7,317 nucleotides of DNA. Source: Bacteroidales bacterium UBA6360. GTDB lineage: Bacteria; Bacteroidota; Bacteroidia; Bacteroidales; UBA932. The stretch lies in contig DJRM01000086.1 in the NCBI GenBank assembly GCA_002440085.1, forward strand, positions 1 through 7,317, read 5' to 3'. The position numbers and the translations under genes are program-made. The notes under the pieces are model-generated. The model searched no databases. It was not told the DNA's origin and worked only from the letters and a program-made list of their open reading frames with translations. Positions 1 through 6,666 of the stretch are shown piece by piece. Position 1 is the stretch's first letter. Each line of letters begins with the position of its first letter.

Positions 1-1700
1 GATGGGTGCAGAAATGCCGTAAACTCGGAGGAATGACTTTCATCGACCTCCGCGACAGGTACGGAATCACGCAGCTTGTGGTGGAGGAGAGCGCGGAAGA
101 GGAACTTACGCAGACTGCGGGCTCGCTCGGACGCGAATATGTGATTCAGGCTACCGGAAAGGTTGTCGAGAGGGCTAGCAAGAACCCTAAGATGCCTACA
201 GGTGACATCGAGATTGAGCTGTCAGGAATCAAGGTGCTCAACAAGGCGCAGACGCCTCCTTTCACGATTGAGGACGTGAGCGATGGCGGCGAGGAGCTGC
301 GGGCGAAGTACCGCTACCTCGACCTGCGGCGCAACCCGCTCCGCAAGGCGCTCGAACTCCGCCACAGGATTGCGCATGAGGTCCGCAACTACCTCGACGC
401 GCAGAACTTCCTCGAAATCGAGACCCCGTACCTCATCAAATCCACTCCGGAGGGAGCACGCGACTTCGTGGTTCCTTCACGAATGAATCCGGGACAGTTC
501 TACGCGCTGCCGCAGTCTCCGCAGACCTTCAAACAGCTTCTGATGGTGGCCGGCTACGACCGCTACTTCCAGATTGTGCGCTGCTTCCGCGACGAGGACC
601 TCAGGGCAGACCGTCAGCCGGAGTTCACGCAGATTGACTGCGAGATGTCGTTCGTGGAGCAGGAGGACGTGCTCAACACGTTCGAGGGAATGATGAGGAC
701 GCTTTTCAAGAATGTCCTTGACGTGACCATCCCGAACCCGATTCCGAGGATGAGCTGGTACGACGCGATGGACAACTACGGCTCCGACAAGCCTGACATC
801 CGCTACGACATGAAGCTCCACGAAATCACCGACCTTGCGCAGGGGCACAACTTCTCGGTTTTCGACTCCGTCGAGTATGTCGGAGCGATTGCAGTGAAGG
901 GCTGCGCTGAATACACCCGCAAGCAGCTTGACGAGCTCACGGAGTGGGTCAAGAGGCCTCAGGTAGGAGCGAAGGGACTGGTCTACATAAAACTCAACAC
1001 CGACGGGACAATCAAGTCTTCAATTGACAAATTCTTCACTCCGGATGACTTGAAAGGCATAGCAGACAGACTTGGAGCGGAGACGGGAGACCTCATTCTC
1101 GTGCTCTGCGGACCGAAGAGAAAGACCCAGACCCAGCTCGGAGTGCTGCGCATAGAGATGGGCAACAGGCTCGGCCTTCGCGACCCTCACAATTTCGCGC
1201 CGCTTTGGGTGGTGGATTTCCCGCTCCTCGAATGGGACGACGAGACCAACCGCTTCTACGCGATGCACCATCCGTTCACCGCACCGAAGCCTGAGCACCT
1301 CAACTGGTTCTACAGCAACAAGAAAGAGGATCTTGAGAAGGTCTGCGCCAACGCATACGACTTCGTCCTCAACGGAACGGAGCTCGGAGGCGGTTCAATC
1401 CGTATCCACGAGGCCGATGTTCAGGAGAGGATGTTCGAGGTTCTCGGCATCAGCAAGGAGGACGCAGATTATAAGTTCGGCTTCATCATCAACGCATTCA
1501 AGTTCGGAGCACCGCCTCACGGAGGTCTCGCGTTCGGCTTCGACCGTGTCTGCGCGCTCTTCGGCGGTCAGGAGACAATCCGTGACTACATTGCGTTCCC
1601 TAAGAACAATCAGGGGCGTGACGTGATGATTGATTCGCCTTCTCAAATCGACCAAATTCAATTAGATGAATTGCATTTAAAATCCACTTTCTGTGAATAA
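1..1700 (+). CDS. aspS: Aspartyl-tRNA synthetase, 5'-truncated by window edge
   Basis: This class II synthetase charges tRNA-Asp with aspartate in the cytoplasm. The reading frame is already open at base 1: codons before the GTG at 6 read (G)-W, giving the usual 'GWVQK.RKLGGMTFIDLRDR' start of the anticodon-binding OB fold. The GTG is therefore an internal Val, and I estimate about 25 N-terminal residues are missing. Visible hallmarks are the TPEGARDF region, motif 2 FRDEDLRADRQPEFTQID (about 585-638), a GAD-type insertion in the middle, GGGSIRIH, and motif 3 GLAFGFDRVCALFGG (1524-1568). Leu (24-26) sits where discriminating bacterial enzymes such as E. coli carry Leu and the non-discriminating P. 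aeruginosa enzyme carries His. That suggests a tRNA-Asp-specific enzyme (inference). The frame is intact to TAA at 1698-1700, and rnhB overlaps its last 8 nt. Identification is very secure. Confidence 0.98.
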   Translation, partial: WVQKCRKLGGMTFIDLRDRYGITQLVVEESAEEELTQTAGSLGREYVIQATGKVVERASKNPKMPTGDIEIELSGIKVLNKAQTPPFTIEDVSDGGEELRAKYRYLDLRRNPLRKALELRHRIAHEVRNYLDAQNFLEIETPYLIKSTPEGARDFVVPSRMNPGQFYALPQSPQTFKQLLMVAGYDRYFQIVRCFRDEDLRADRQPEFTQIDCEMSFVEQEDVLNTFEGMMRTLFKNVLDVTIPNPIPRMSWYDAMDNYGSDKPDIRYDMKLHEITDLAQGHNFSVFDSVEYVGAIAVKGCAEYTRKQLDELTEWVKRPQVGAKGLVYIKLNTDGTIKSSIDKFFTPDDLKGIADRLGAETGDLILVLCGPKRKTQTQLGVLRIEMGNRLGLRDPHNFAPLWVVDFPLLEWDDETNRFYAMHHPFTAPKPEHLNWFYSNKKEDLEKVCANAYDFVLNGTELGGGSIRIHEADVQERMFEVLGISKEDADYKFGFIINAFKFGAPPHGGLAFGFDRVCALFGGQETIRDYIAFPKNNQGRDVMIDSPSQIDQIQLDELHLKSTFCE

Positions 1701-2373
1701 AGAATGCTTGCCCGTGAGGGCGGATGAAAACGTAATCGAGGCCGGTTGCGACGAGGCGGGAAGAGGTCCGCTCGCGGGGCCGGTCTTTGCGGCATCTGTG
1801 GTCTTGTCGCCTGATTTCAGCCATCCGCTGCTCAACGACTCGAAGCAGATGAGCGAAAGGGCGCGGGACGAGTTGCGTCCGATAATCGAAAGGGAGGCGG
1901 TCGCTTGGGCAGTGGAATGCGTGAGCGCGGAGGAGATTGACAGTATTAACATCCTGAACGCGTCGATTGTCGGAATGTGGCGGGCAACAGTTCGATTGAG
2001 CCAAAAACCTGAGGCTCTGATTGTTGACGGCAACAAATTCCGTCCGATAGATAGGCTTCCGGAAGCCGCGCTTGAGGCCCCGTTTGAAGGCGGGACGCTG
2101 AAGGAATATATCCCGTTGTGGAAAGACATGAAATGGCAGACTTTTGTGAAGGGAGACGGACGTTTCGCGTCGATTGCGGCGGCATCGGTGCTCGCGAAGA
2201 CTTGGAGGGACGAGTATATGCGCAGGATTGCGAATGAATATCCCCGGTACGGATGGGACAGGAACATGGGGTATCCGACGCACGAGCATATTGAGGCGAT
2301 ACGAAAATATGGATATACTCCGTATCATCGTAAATCGTTTCATGTGAAGGAATTAGAAACAACCTTATTTTAG
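1693..2373 (+). CDS. rnhB: Ribonuclease HII with an insertion
   Basis: RNase HII cuts the RNA strand of RNA-DNA hybrids and removes single ribonucleotides from DNA. The signature GCDEAGRGPLAGPV supplies catalytic Asp20 and Glu21. Asp112 lies in 'VDGNKF' and Asp155 in 'VKGDGRF.SIAAASVLAK', completing the DEDD set. The C-terminal 'GY.TH.H..AI..YG..P.HR.SF' block is also present. At 226 aa it is longer than the roughly 200 aa I expect in Bacteroidetes. About 24 extra residues (120-143) lie between Asp112 and Asp155. The start is uncertain. GTG at 1693 overlaps the aspS stop (GTGAATAA), but TTG 1708 or GTG 1714 would also keep the whole domain. No Shine-Dalgarno sequence decides it, as is usual in this phylum. 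The overlap suggests co-transcription and translational coupling with aspS. Function is secure; the start is about 60 percent. Confidence 0.96.
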   Translation: MNKECLPVRADENVIEAGCDEAGRGPLAGPVFAASVVLSPDFSHPLLNDSKQMSERARDELRPIIEREAVAWAVECVSAEEIDSINILNASIVGMWRATVRLSQKPEALIVDGNKFRPIDRLPEAALEAPFEGGTLKEYIPLWKDMKWQTFVKGDGRFASIAAASVLAKTWRDEYMRRIANEYPRYGWDRNMGYPTHEHIEAIRKYGYTPYHRKSFHVKELETTLF

Positions 2374-2379
2374 GCATTT

Positions 2380-2388
2380 TATTTTTGG
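2380..2388 (+). promoter_or_regulatory. Candidate Bacteroidetes -7 promoter element
   Basis: TATTTTTGG fits the Bacteroidetes primary sigma factor -7 consensus TAnnTTTG. It lies in the A/T-rich gap between rnhB and the peptidase gene, about 45 nt before the likely ATG. No convincing TTTG is found about 19-21 nt upstream for the -33 box, so the match could be chance in T-rich DNA. If real, it would let the peptidase and mrp be transcribed independently of aspS-rnhB. Confidence 0.3.
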
Positions 2389-2433
2389 TTTTAATTTTAT
2401 TGCTTGATTGAAATTTTGACAAATTATACTGAT

Positions 2434-4614
2434 ATGATGAAAAGAATCCTCATTTCAACTCTGGCGGTATTGGCCGTTATGACTGGGTCCGCGCTTACGG
2501 CTGCGGCTGACGAGGGCATGTGGCTGCTGCCGCTGCTCGAAAAGATGAATGCGAAGGAGATGAAGAAACATGGCTGCAAGCTTGCGCCGAAACAGATTTA
2601 CAACGCTGACGGGGTGTCGCTGAAGGATGCAATCGTCCAGTTCGGTGGCGGCTGCACGGGCGAGATCATTTCCGACGAGGGGCTGCTCGTGACGAATCAC
2701 CACTGCGGATATTCGCACATTCAGGCGCTCAGCAGCGTGGAGCACAACTACCTTCAGGACGGCTTCTGGGCGATGAACCGCAGCGAGGAACTCCCTTGCG
2801 ATGGGCTGACAGTCACGTTTCTTGAGTCTGTGACCGATGTGACGGACATTCTCTCGACGACGGAGGCGCAGGCACGCGAAACCTATAAAGATAGTGCAAA
2901 TGTGGAAGCCCTCGTTGCAAAGGCATTGGCTGACAAGAAAGAAGAACTCGTGAAGGCATCCGACAGCGAACATGCGCACTGCACCTCAACGGTTGTACCA
3001 TATTACAATGACAACCTATTTTATCTCATTGTCTACAAAATCTATCGCGATGTCCGTTTCGTTGGCGCACCGCCTTCATCAATCGGAAAGTTCGGAGCCG
3101 ACACCGACAACTGGATGTGGCCGCGTCACACCTGCGACTTCTCAATGTTCCGCGTCTATGCCGGAGCTGACAACGAGCCTGCGGACTACAGCGCCGAAAA
3201 CGTTCCTCTAAAGCCGAAGAATCATCTGAAAATCTCGCTCAAGGGCGTGAAGGAAGGCGACTTCACGATGATTATGGGCTATCCGGGACGCACGAACCGC
3301 TTCGCCACCTCAGACGAGCTCAAGGAAATGCTTGCGGAGAACGACATCCGCATCGAGGCGAGGACACTGCGCCAGGACATTATGATGGAGGATATGCTTG
3401 CGGATCCGAAGGTTAAGATTCAGTATGCCAGCAAGTACAGCAGTTCGTCCAACGGATGGAAAAAATGGCAGGGAATGAAACTGGCATTTGAGAAACTTGA
3501 TGTCATCGGCAGGACGATGCTTGAGGAAGACGGATTCCGTGAGTGGGTTGCCGCAGATGCCGGTCGTACAGAGAAATACGGAAAGGCGCTTGATGAAATC
3601 GCGGCTGCAGTTGACGGGGCAAGGGATGCGAGCCTGCTTTCCACATGGCTTTTCGAGACCGTCTACCGCAGTGAAATCAGCAACATTGCGGCTTCGGCTT
3701 TCGCCGCATATTTCTCGACGATGAAAGAGACTTCAGACAGCACCCTCGCGCTCGGGGCGGCAATGGATCAGATGGATGAGTTCTACAAGGACTACTCGCT
3801 CACGACGGACATGAAAATCACCGAGGCTCTTCTGCGTCTCTACCACCAGAGGGTGGACAAGGAGAATTGGATTATCTCCGATTTCAGCGAGGAGCGGCTC
3901 AAGGGATATGTGGATACGCTGTTCTCACAGAGCGCATTCACTTCCGAAGAAAAGGCAGTGGAGGCAATTCGCAAGGCCGAAACATCCGAAAATGGGATTC
4001 TTGAGCTTCGTGAAGACCCAGCATTCAAACTTTACCAGGCGTTTGTGATGAAATATTTCCAGCACAACGATGATCTGAAGGCTCTCCGCGCCAAGGCAAA
4101 CAAGGGCAAGAAAGCCTACACCGCAGGACTGCTGGAATGGAAGAAAGGACAGCCGTCCTACCCTGACGCGAACTTTACGATGAGGCTTACCTATGGTAAC
4201 GTTATGGGATATTCTCCTGCCGATGCCATTGAATATGAATATTATACGACTCTTGCCGGAGTGATGGAGAAGGAAGACCCGGACAACTGGGAGTTCGTGG
4301 TTCCGGAAAAACTGAAGGAACTTTACTACGATAAGGATTTCGGTCAGTATGCAATGAAGGACGGGCGTATGGCCACATGCTTCCTAAGCAACAACGACAT
4401 CACGGGAGGCAACTCAGGCTCGCCGATTATGAACGCTAAGGGCGAACTCATAGGTCTGGCGTTCGACGGCAACTGGGAGTCGATGAGTTCGGACATCATG
4501 TTCGAGCCTAATCTACAGCGGTGCATCAATGTGGATATACGCTATGTGCTGTTCATCGTCGACAAGTTCGGCGGTGCGGGCTATTTAATCAATGAATTGG
4601 ACATTGTAAAATGA
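2434..4614 (+). CDS. S46 family dipeptidyl-peptidase, DPP7-type, secreted
   Basis: S46 serine exopeptidases release dipeptides from peptide N-termini in the periplasm and feed amino-acid-fermenting Bacteroidetes. A signal peptide (MMKRILISTLAVLAVMTG, then SALTAAA, probable cleavage before DEG) supports ATG 2434. The frame is open further up to TTG 2404, but those codons would put a non-signal stretch first. Catalytic residues in this numbering are His90 in 'TNHHCGY', Asp235 in 'WPRHTCDFSMFRVY' and Ser661 in 'TGGNSGSP'. The characteristic 'DEGMWLLPLL' start and 'FDGNWESMSSDI' are present. Gly679, 18 residues after Ser661, corresponds to Gly673 of P. gingivalis DPP7, where Asp/Glu-specific DPP11 has Arg. 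Preference for hydrophobic P1 residues is therefore inferred. The length of 726 aa fits the family (about 700-720). Its TGA overlaps the next ATG (ATGA). Family assignment is secure; substrate preference is inferred. Confidence 0.95.
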   Translation: MMKRILISTLAVLAVMTGSALTAAADEGMWLLPLLEKMNAKEMKKHGCKLAPKQIYNADGVSLKDAIVQFGGGCTGEIISDEGLLVTNHHCGYSHIQALSSVEHNYLQDGFWAMNRSEELPCDGLTVTFLESVTDVTDILSTTEAQARETYKDSANVEALVAKALADKKEELVKASDSEHAHCTSTVVPYYNDNLFYLIVYKIYRDVRFVGAPPSSIGKFGADTDNWMWPRHTCDFSMFRVYAGADNEPADYSAENVPLKPKNHLKISLKGVKEGDFTMIMGYPGRTNRFATSDELKEMLAENDIRIEARTLRQDIMMEDMLADPKVKIQYASKYSSSSNGWKKWQGMKLAFEKLDVIGRTMLEEDGFREWVAADAGRTEKYGKALDEIAAAVDGARDASLLSTWLFETVYRSEISNIAASAFAAYFSTMKETSDSTLALGAAMDQMDEFYKDYSLTTDMKITEALLRLYHQRVDKENWIISDFSEERLKGYVDTLFSQSAFTSEEKAVEAIRKAETSENGILELREDPAFKLYQAFVMKYFQHNDDLKALRAKANKGKKAYTAGLLEWKKGQPSYPDANFTMRLTYGNVMGYSPADAIEYEYYTTLAGVMEKEDPDNWEFVVPEKLKELYYDKDFGQYAMKDGRMATCFLSNNDITGGNSGSPIMNAKGELIGLAFDGNWESMSSDIMFEPNLQRCINVDIRYVLFIVDKFGGAGYLINELDIVK

Positions 4615-5714
4615 CAGACGAAAAGGAAATACTTGAATATCTGAAGGATGTGCAACATCCGGCTAAGGGAGACAAGAGCATCGTGGAGTTAGGAATGGTG
4701 GAGAAAGTCGCGGTGAAGCCGCTTGAGGGCGAGGCTGTGCGCGTGAGTGTGACGCTCGGCTTCAGCAGGCACCGCGATCCGCTCGCCGAATATCTCATAG
4801 GCAGCACCAAGGCGGCAATCATTCGTCACTGCCCGGCAGGCTCCGAGGCGGAAGTGCTCACCGTCATCAAGGAGGAACCGAAACCGAAGAAAAAGCCGGG
4901 GCTTGACCTCGGCCTTGAGGAACTCGCGAACGTGAAGCACATCATCGGAATAGCGTCAGGAAAGGGCGGTGTCGGGAAATCGACAGTTGCGGTGAACCTT
5001 GCGGTAGCGCTCGCCCGTCTCGGCTACAAGGTGGGGCTCGCGGACGCGGATGTCTATGGGCCGTCCGTTCCTAAGATGACCGACACGGAGAACGAGGTGC
5101 CGGGTTCATTCCAGATTCCGGGAGACGAGCCGGGCGAGGAGCCGAAGGACGTGATTATGCCTATTGAGAAATACGGCGTAAAATGGATGTCTATCGGCTA
5201 TTTCGCAAGCCCCGAACAGGCGCTCATCTGGCGCGGTCCGATGGCCTGCAATGCGCTCAAGCAGATGATTCTGCAAGTTCGTTGGGGAGAGCTGGACTTC
5301 CTGCTCATCGACATGCCTCCGGGAACAGGCGACATCCACATCAGCCTGGTTCACGACATTCCTCTGAACGGAGCCGTGATAGTCAGCACGCCTCAGGCGG
5401 TGGCTCTTGCCGACGTCGAGAAGGGAGTCAATATGTTCCGCAACGAGAACGTAAACAAGCCGATTCTCGGACTGGTTGAGAACATGGCCTGGTTCACCCC
5501 GGTGGAGCTCCCGCAGAACAAGTACTACATCTTCGGCAAGGATGGTGGCAAGACAATGGCGGAGAAATACGGCATCGACCTCCTCGGTCAGATTCCGCTC
5601 GTCCAGAGCATCCGCGAAGACGGCGACAACGGCACCCCGGCCGCCCTCGGCACAGGTCCCGAATCCGTGGCCTTCCTCACTCTCGCCGAAAAAATCGCCG
5701 CCAAACTCAAGTAA
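4611..5714 (+). CDS. mrp: Mrp/ApbC family P-loop Fe-S carrier ATPase
   Basis: Cytosolic Mrp/NBP35-family ATPases help assemble or transfer iron-sulfur clusters to apoproteins. Residues 4-86 form an N-terminal MIP18 (DUF59) domain. A Lys/Pro-rich linker (88-97) leads to the ATPase domain. That domain has the deviant Walker A GKGGVGKST (117-125, signature Lys118), 'ADADVYGPSVPKM' and Walker B LLIDMPPGTGD (231-241). The last part reads 'VENMAWFTPVELPQNKYY' (from about 289), where many Mrp proteins carry the CxxC pair that binds a bridging cluster. Here no CxxC is present; the only cysteines are Cys74 and one in 'GPMACNA'. As I recall, this is common in Bacteroidetes Mrp proteins, so cluster handling may differ. 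Length (367 aa) is normal for the two-domain form. The start ATG overlaps the peptidase stop by 4 nt, implying coupled translation. Confidence 0.95.
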   Translation: MTDEKEILEYLKDVQHPAKGDKSIVELGMVEKVAVKPLEGEAVRVSVTLGFSRHRDPLAEYLIGSTKAAIIRHCPAGSEAEVLTVIKEEPKPKKKPGLDLGLEELANVKHIIGIASGKGGVGKSTVAVNLAVALARLGYKVGLADADVYGPSVPKMTDTENEVPGSFQIPGDEPGEEPKDVIMPIEKYGVKWMSIGYFASPEQALIWRGPMACNALKQMILQVRWGELDFLLIDMPPGTGDIHISLVHDIPLNGAVIVSTPQAVALADVEKGVNMFRNENVNKPILGLVENMAWFTPVELPQNKYYIFGKDGGKTMAEKYGIDLLGQIPLVQSIREDGDNGTPAALGTGPESVAFLTLAEKIAAKLK

Positions 5715-5758
5715 TCCGGCGCTGCGACGCACACACAAACCGCGCGGAAAGTCGATAA

Positions 5759-5875
5759 AGAGAAACCCGGCGTACGCTCCACCTCGTAATGGCCACCACT
5801 TTCGGCCTCCGCCACAACGAATTCAGCGGCATAGTCCAGAACGAAGTCACTATGCACGACCTGTTTGAGAAATAA
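5759..5875 (+). pseudogene. Relic of AAA-type ATP-binding protein C-terminus
   Basis: One frame, open only from after the TAA at 5756-5758 to the TAA at 5873-5875, reads 'LHLVMATTFGL', then Arg, then 'HNEFSGIVQNEVTMHDLF' and a final Glu-Lys. This resembles the extreme C-terminus of Bacteroidetes ATP-binding (AAA, archaeal-ATPase/DUF4143-like) proteins, whose tails as I remember them read 'L.TTYG...N.YSG..Q..VTLDDLF'. The ATPase core is missing: immediately upstream is the mrp stop at 5714. A neighbouring frame (from about 5747) reads KVDKEKPGVRS, which might be a frameshifted continuation. An ATG at 5789 could in principle start a 28-aa peptide, but a relic is the simpler reading. The assignment rests on remembered family tails, not on a search. 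Confidence 0.5.
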
Positions 5876-6063
5876 TCAATTAGATCACTACTGAAACCTC
5901 TTGAGCTGAGCTGCTACAGAAAACTTATGTTGTTCTTGCAAAACAGGCCGGACAGAAGAGTATTGATTTTCAATGTCGAATGTAGGTATTATTTTCGAGA
6001 TTGGTGCATTTTCTAGCATGATGTTATATTCGAACTAATGTAGTTTTGACAAATCTATAAATT
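5876..6063 (+). other. Non-coding intergenic stretch, nothing recognised
   Basis: Between the ATPase relic and the operator region I see no gene, tRNA, rRNA or convincing rho-independent terminator. Composition becomes more A/T-rich toward the right end. The frame of the relic stays open for about 47 codons after its stop (to a TAG near 6018), but the translation resembles no family I know and has no start context. TTGACA at 6046-6051 looks like an E. coli -35 box, but no TATAAT follows at proper spacing. Confidence 0.5.
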
Positions 6064-6078
6064 TTATATCCGATATAA
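6064..6078 (+). promoter_or_regulatory. Operator-like palindrome 1 upstream of hipB
   Basis: TTATATCCGATATAA is a perfect 7-bp inverted repeat (TTATATC/GATATAA) around a single C. It shares ATCCGATA (6068-6075) with a copy at 6108-6115, exactly 40 bp further on. Its left arm TTATATCC is the exact reverse complement of GGATATAA at 6116-6123 in the second site. It lies just upstream of where a -33 box would fall. E. coli HipB binds TATCC/GGATA arms, so autorepression by the downstream HTH protein is a reasonable inference. The arm spacing differs from the E. coli operator. Confidence 0.5.
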
Positions 6079-6098
6079 TGTAATTTCATAAAGTTTAT

Positions 6099-6107
6099 TA
6101 TATTTGC
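6099..6107 (+). promoter_or_regulatory. Candidate Bacteroidetes -7 element for the hip operon
   Basis: TATATTTGC matches the full Bacteroidetes -7 consensus TAnnTTTGY. It is placed so that transcription would start near 6113, leaving a leader of roughly 15 nt before the ATG at 6129. The -33 TTTG is not clear; 'TAATTTC' around 6081-6087 is the nearest T-rich stretch. It partly overlaps operator-like site 2, which fits repression of its own operon. Confidence 0.5.
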
Positions 6108-6123
6108 ATCCGATAGGATATAA
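6104..6123 (+). promoter_or_regulatory. Operator-like inverted repeat 2 over the start site
   Basis: The sequence TTgcATCC-GATA-GGATatAA forms an interrupted inverted repeat. ATCC (6108-6111) and GGAT (6116-6119) are exact, flanked by TT and AA that also pair. It begins inside the -7 element and covers the expected transcription start, so a bound dimer would block the promoter. Half-site matches to site 1 support a shared binding protein, most simply the HTH protein encoded next. Confidence 0.5.
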
Positions 6124-6128
6124 TTATC

Positions 6129-6347
6129 ATGAAGACACTATTGTCTGCAAAACTCAAATCCCTCCGCAAGGAGTATGGATTGACACAGGAAGACCTCGCT
6201 CTGAAATGTGGCGTTGGTCTTAATTTCGTGCGTCAGCTTGAGCAAGGGAAGCCGACGCTCAGGATGGATAAGGTTAATCAGGTGCTCGCAATGTTCGGCT
6301 ATGAGCTTGCACCGGTAAGGACGGAGGAACTGAATGAGAAAAGCTGA
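6129..6347 (+). CDS. hipB: HipB-like Xre-family HTH protein (antitoxin/repressor)
   Basis: This 72-aa protein is a single Xre/HTH_3 domain. The HTH core is about residues 16-42 ('YGLTQEDLALKCGVGLNFV', then RQLEQGKPTL). 'MDKVNQVLAMFGYEL' closes the domain, followed by a short charged tail. Similar proteins sit first in hip-type toxin-antitoxin operons, bind inverted repeats in their own promoter and repress the operon. The ATG at 6129 follows the candidate promoter by a short leader and yields exactly the domain, so the start is well supported. The gene overlaps the next one by 14 nt. In the E. coli HipBST system HipB is the DNA-binding subunit and HipS the main neutraliser of the kinase; the same division of labour is inferred here. 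No C-terminal extension beyond the HTH is visible. Confidence 0.88.
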   Translation: MKTLLSAKLKSLRKEYGLTQEDLALKCGVGLNFVRQLEQGKPTLRMDKVNQVLAMFGYELAPVRTEELNEKS

Positions 6348-6666
6348 AATTTACTTTAAGAACAGTCTTGCCGGAGTGCTTACGGAAACGGAAGCTGGTT
6401 ATGAACTCCGCTACAATAAGGAGTACTTAGACAATAAGGAGTCAGAGCCGGTGAGTCTTACACTCCCACTCTCTGAAAAACCTTATCAGTCCAAGATCCT
6501 GTTCCCGTTTTTCGATGGTCTCATCCCGGAAGGATGGCTGCTTGATGTAGCGTTAAGGAACACTGACATCAGTTCATTGGACCGTATGTCCCTGCTCCTG
6601 CTCTGTTGCAAGGACTGCATCGGAGCGGTAAGTGTTGTACCTGTCAATGACGAAAACTATGAGTAG
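6334..6666 (+). CDS. hipS: HipS-like protein (free-standing HipA N-terminal domain)
   Basis: This 110-aa protein resembles the N-terminal subdomain of HipA kinases (Couple_hipA family). A strand-rich start 'AEIYFKNSLAGVLTE' and 'YELRYNKEYL' come first. The core 'PVSLTLPLSEKPYQS', then 'FPFFDGLIPEGWLLD', is a hallmark of the family, and 'DCIGAVSVVP' closes the fold. It lacks any kinase motif. In E. coli HipBST, HipS is this domain encoded separately, and it counteracts HipT by binding it with Trp65 near the active site. Trp68 here, in 'PEGWLL', is the likely equivalent (inference). The ATG at 6334 lies inside the end of hipB, and the TAG lies 8 nt inside the next gene, so the three proteins are probably made by coupled translation. 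Domain assignment is strong. Antitoxin function is inferred from gene order. Confidence 0.85.
   Translation: MRKAEIYFKNSLAGVLTETEAGYELRYNKEYLDNKESEPVSLTLPLSEKPYQSKILFPFFDGLIPEGWLLDVALRNTDISSLDRMSLLLLCCKDCIGAVSVVPVNDENYE

Noticed and set aside
1600..2343. Long antisense open frame (247 codons) opposite rnhB
   Set aside because: It is a shadow of rnhB and the aspS end: low-complexity, Arg/Ser-rich translation with no family resemblance, while the + strand protein has all catalytic motifs.
2404..2433. Upstream TTG 2404 as the start of the S46 peptidase
   Set aside because: It would place ten residues without signal-peptide character ahead of a textbook MMKR...hydrophobic signal, and TTG starts are uncommon; ATG 2434 fits better.
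5106..5738. Antisense open frame (210 codons) opposite mrp
   Set aside because: Shadow of the mrp frame caused by biased third positions; the translation has no recognisable domain.
5740..5747. CCGCGCGG palindrome after mrp as a terminator stem
   Set aside because: Too short, no proper loop, and no following T-run.
5476..5868. Plus-strand open frame running from inside mrp past its stop
   Set aside because: The Arg/Ser/Pro-rich translation is an out-of-frame reading of mrp. Its downstream part does not coincide with the frame that carries the ATPase-like tail.
6046..6124. E. coli-like promoter from TTGACA (6046) with TATAAT (6074 or 6119)
   Set aside because: The spacing is 22 nt or more, not about 17, and the primary sigma factor of Bacteroidetes uses TTTG/TAnnTTTG elements. 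The TATAAT strings belong to the operator-like repeats.
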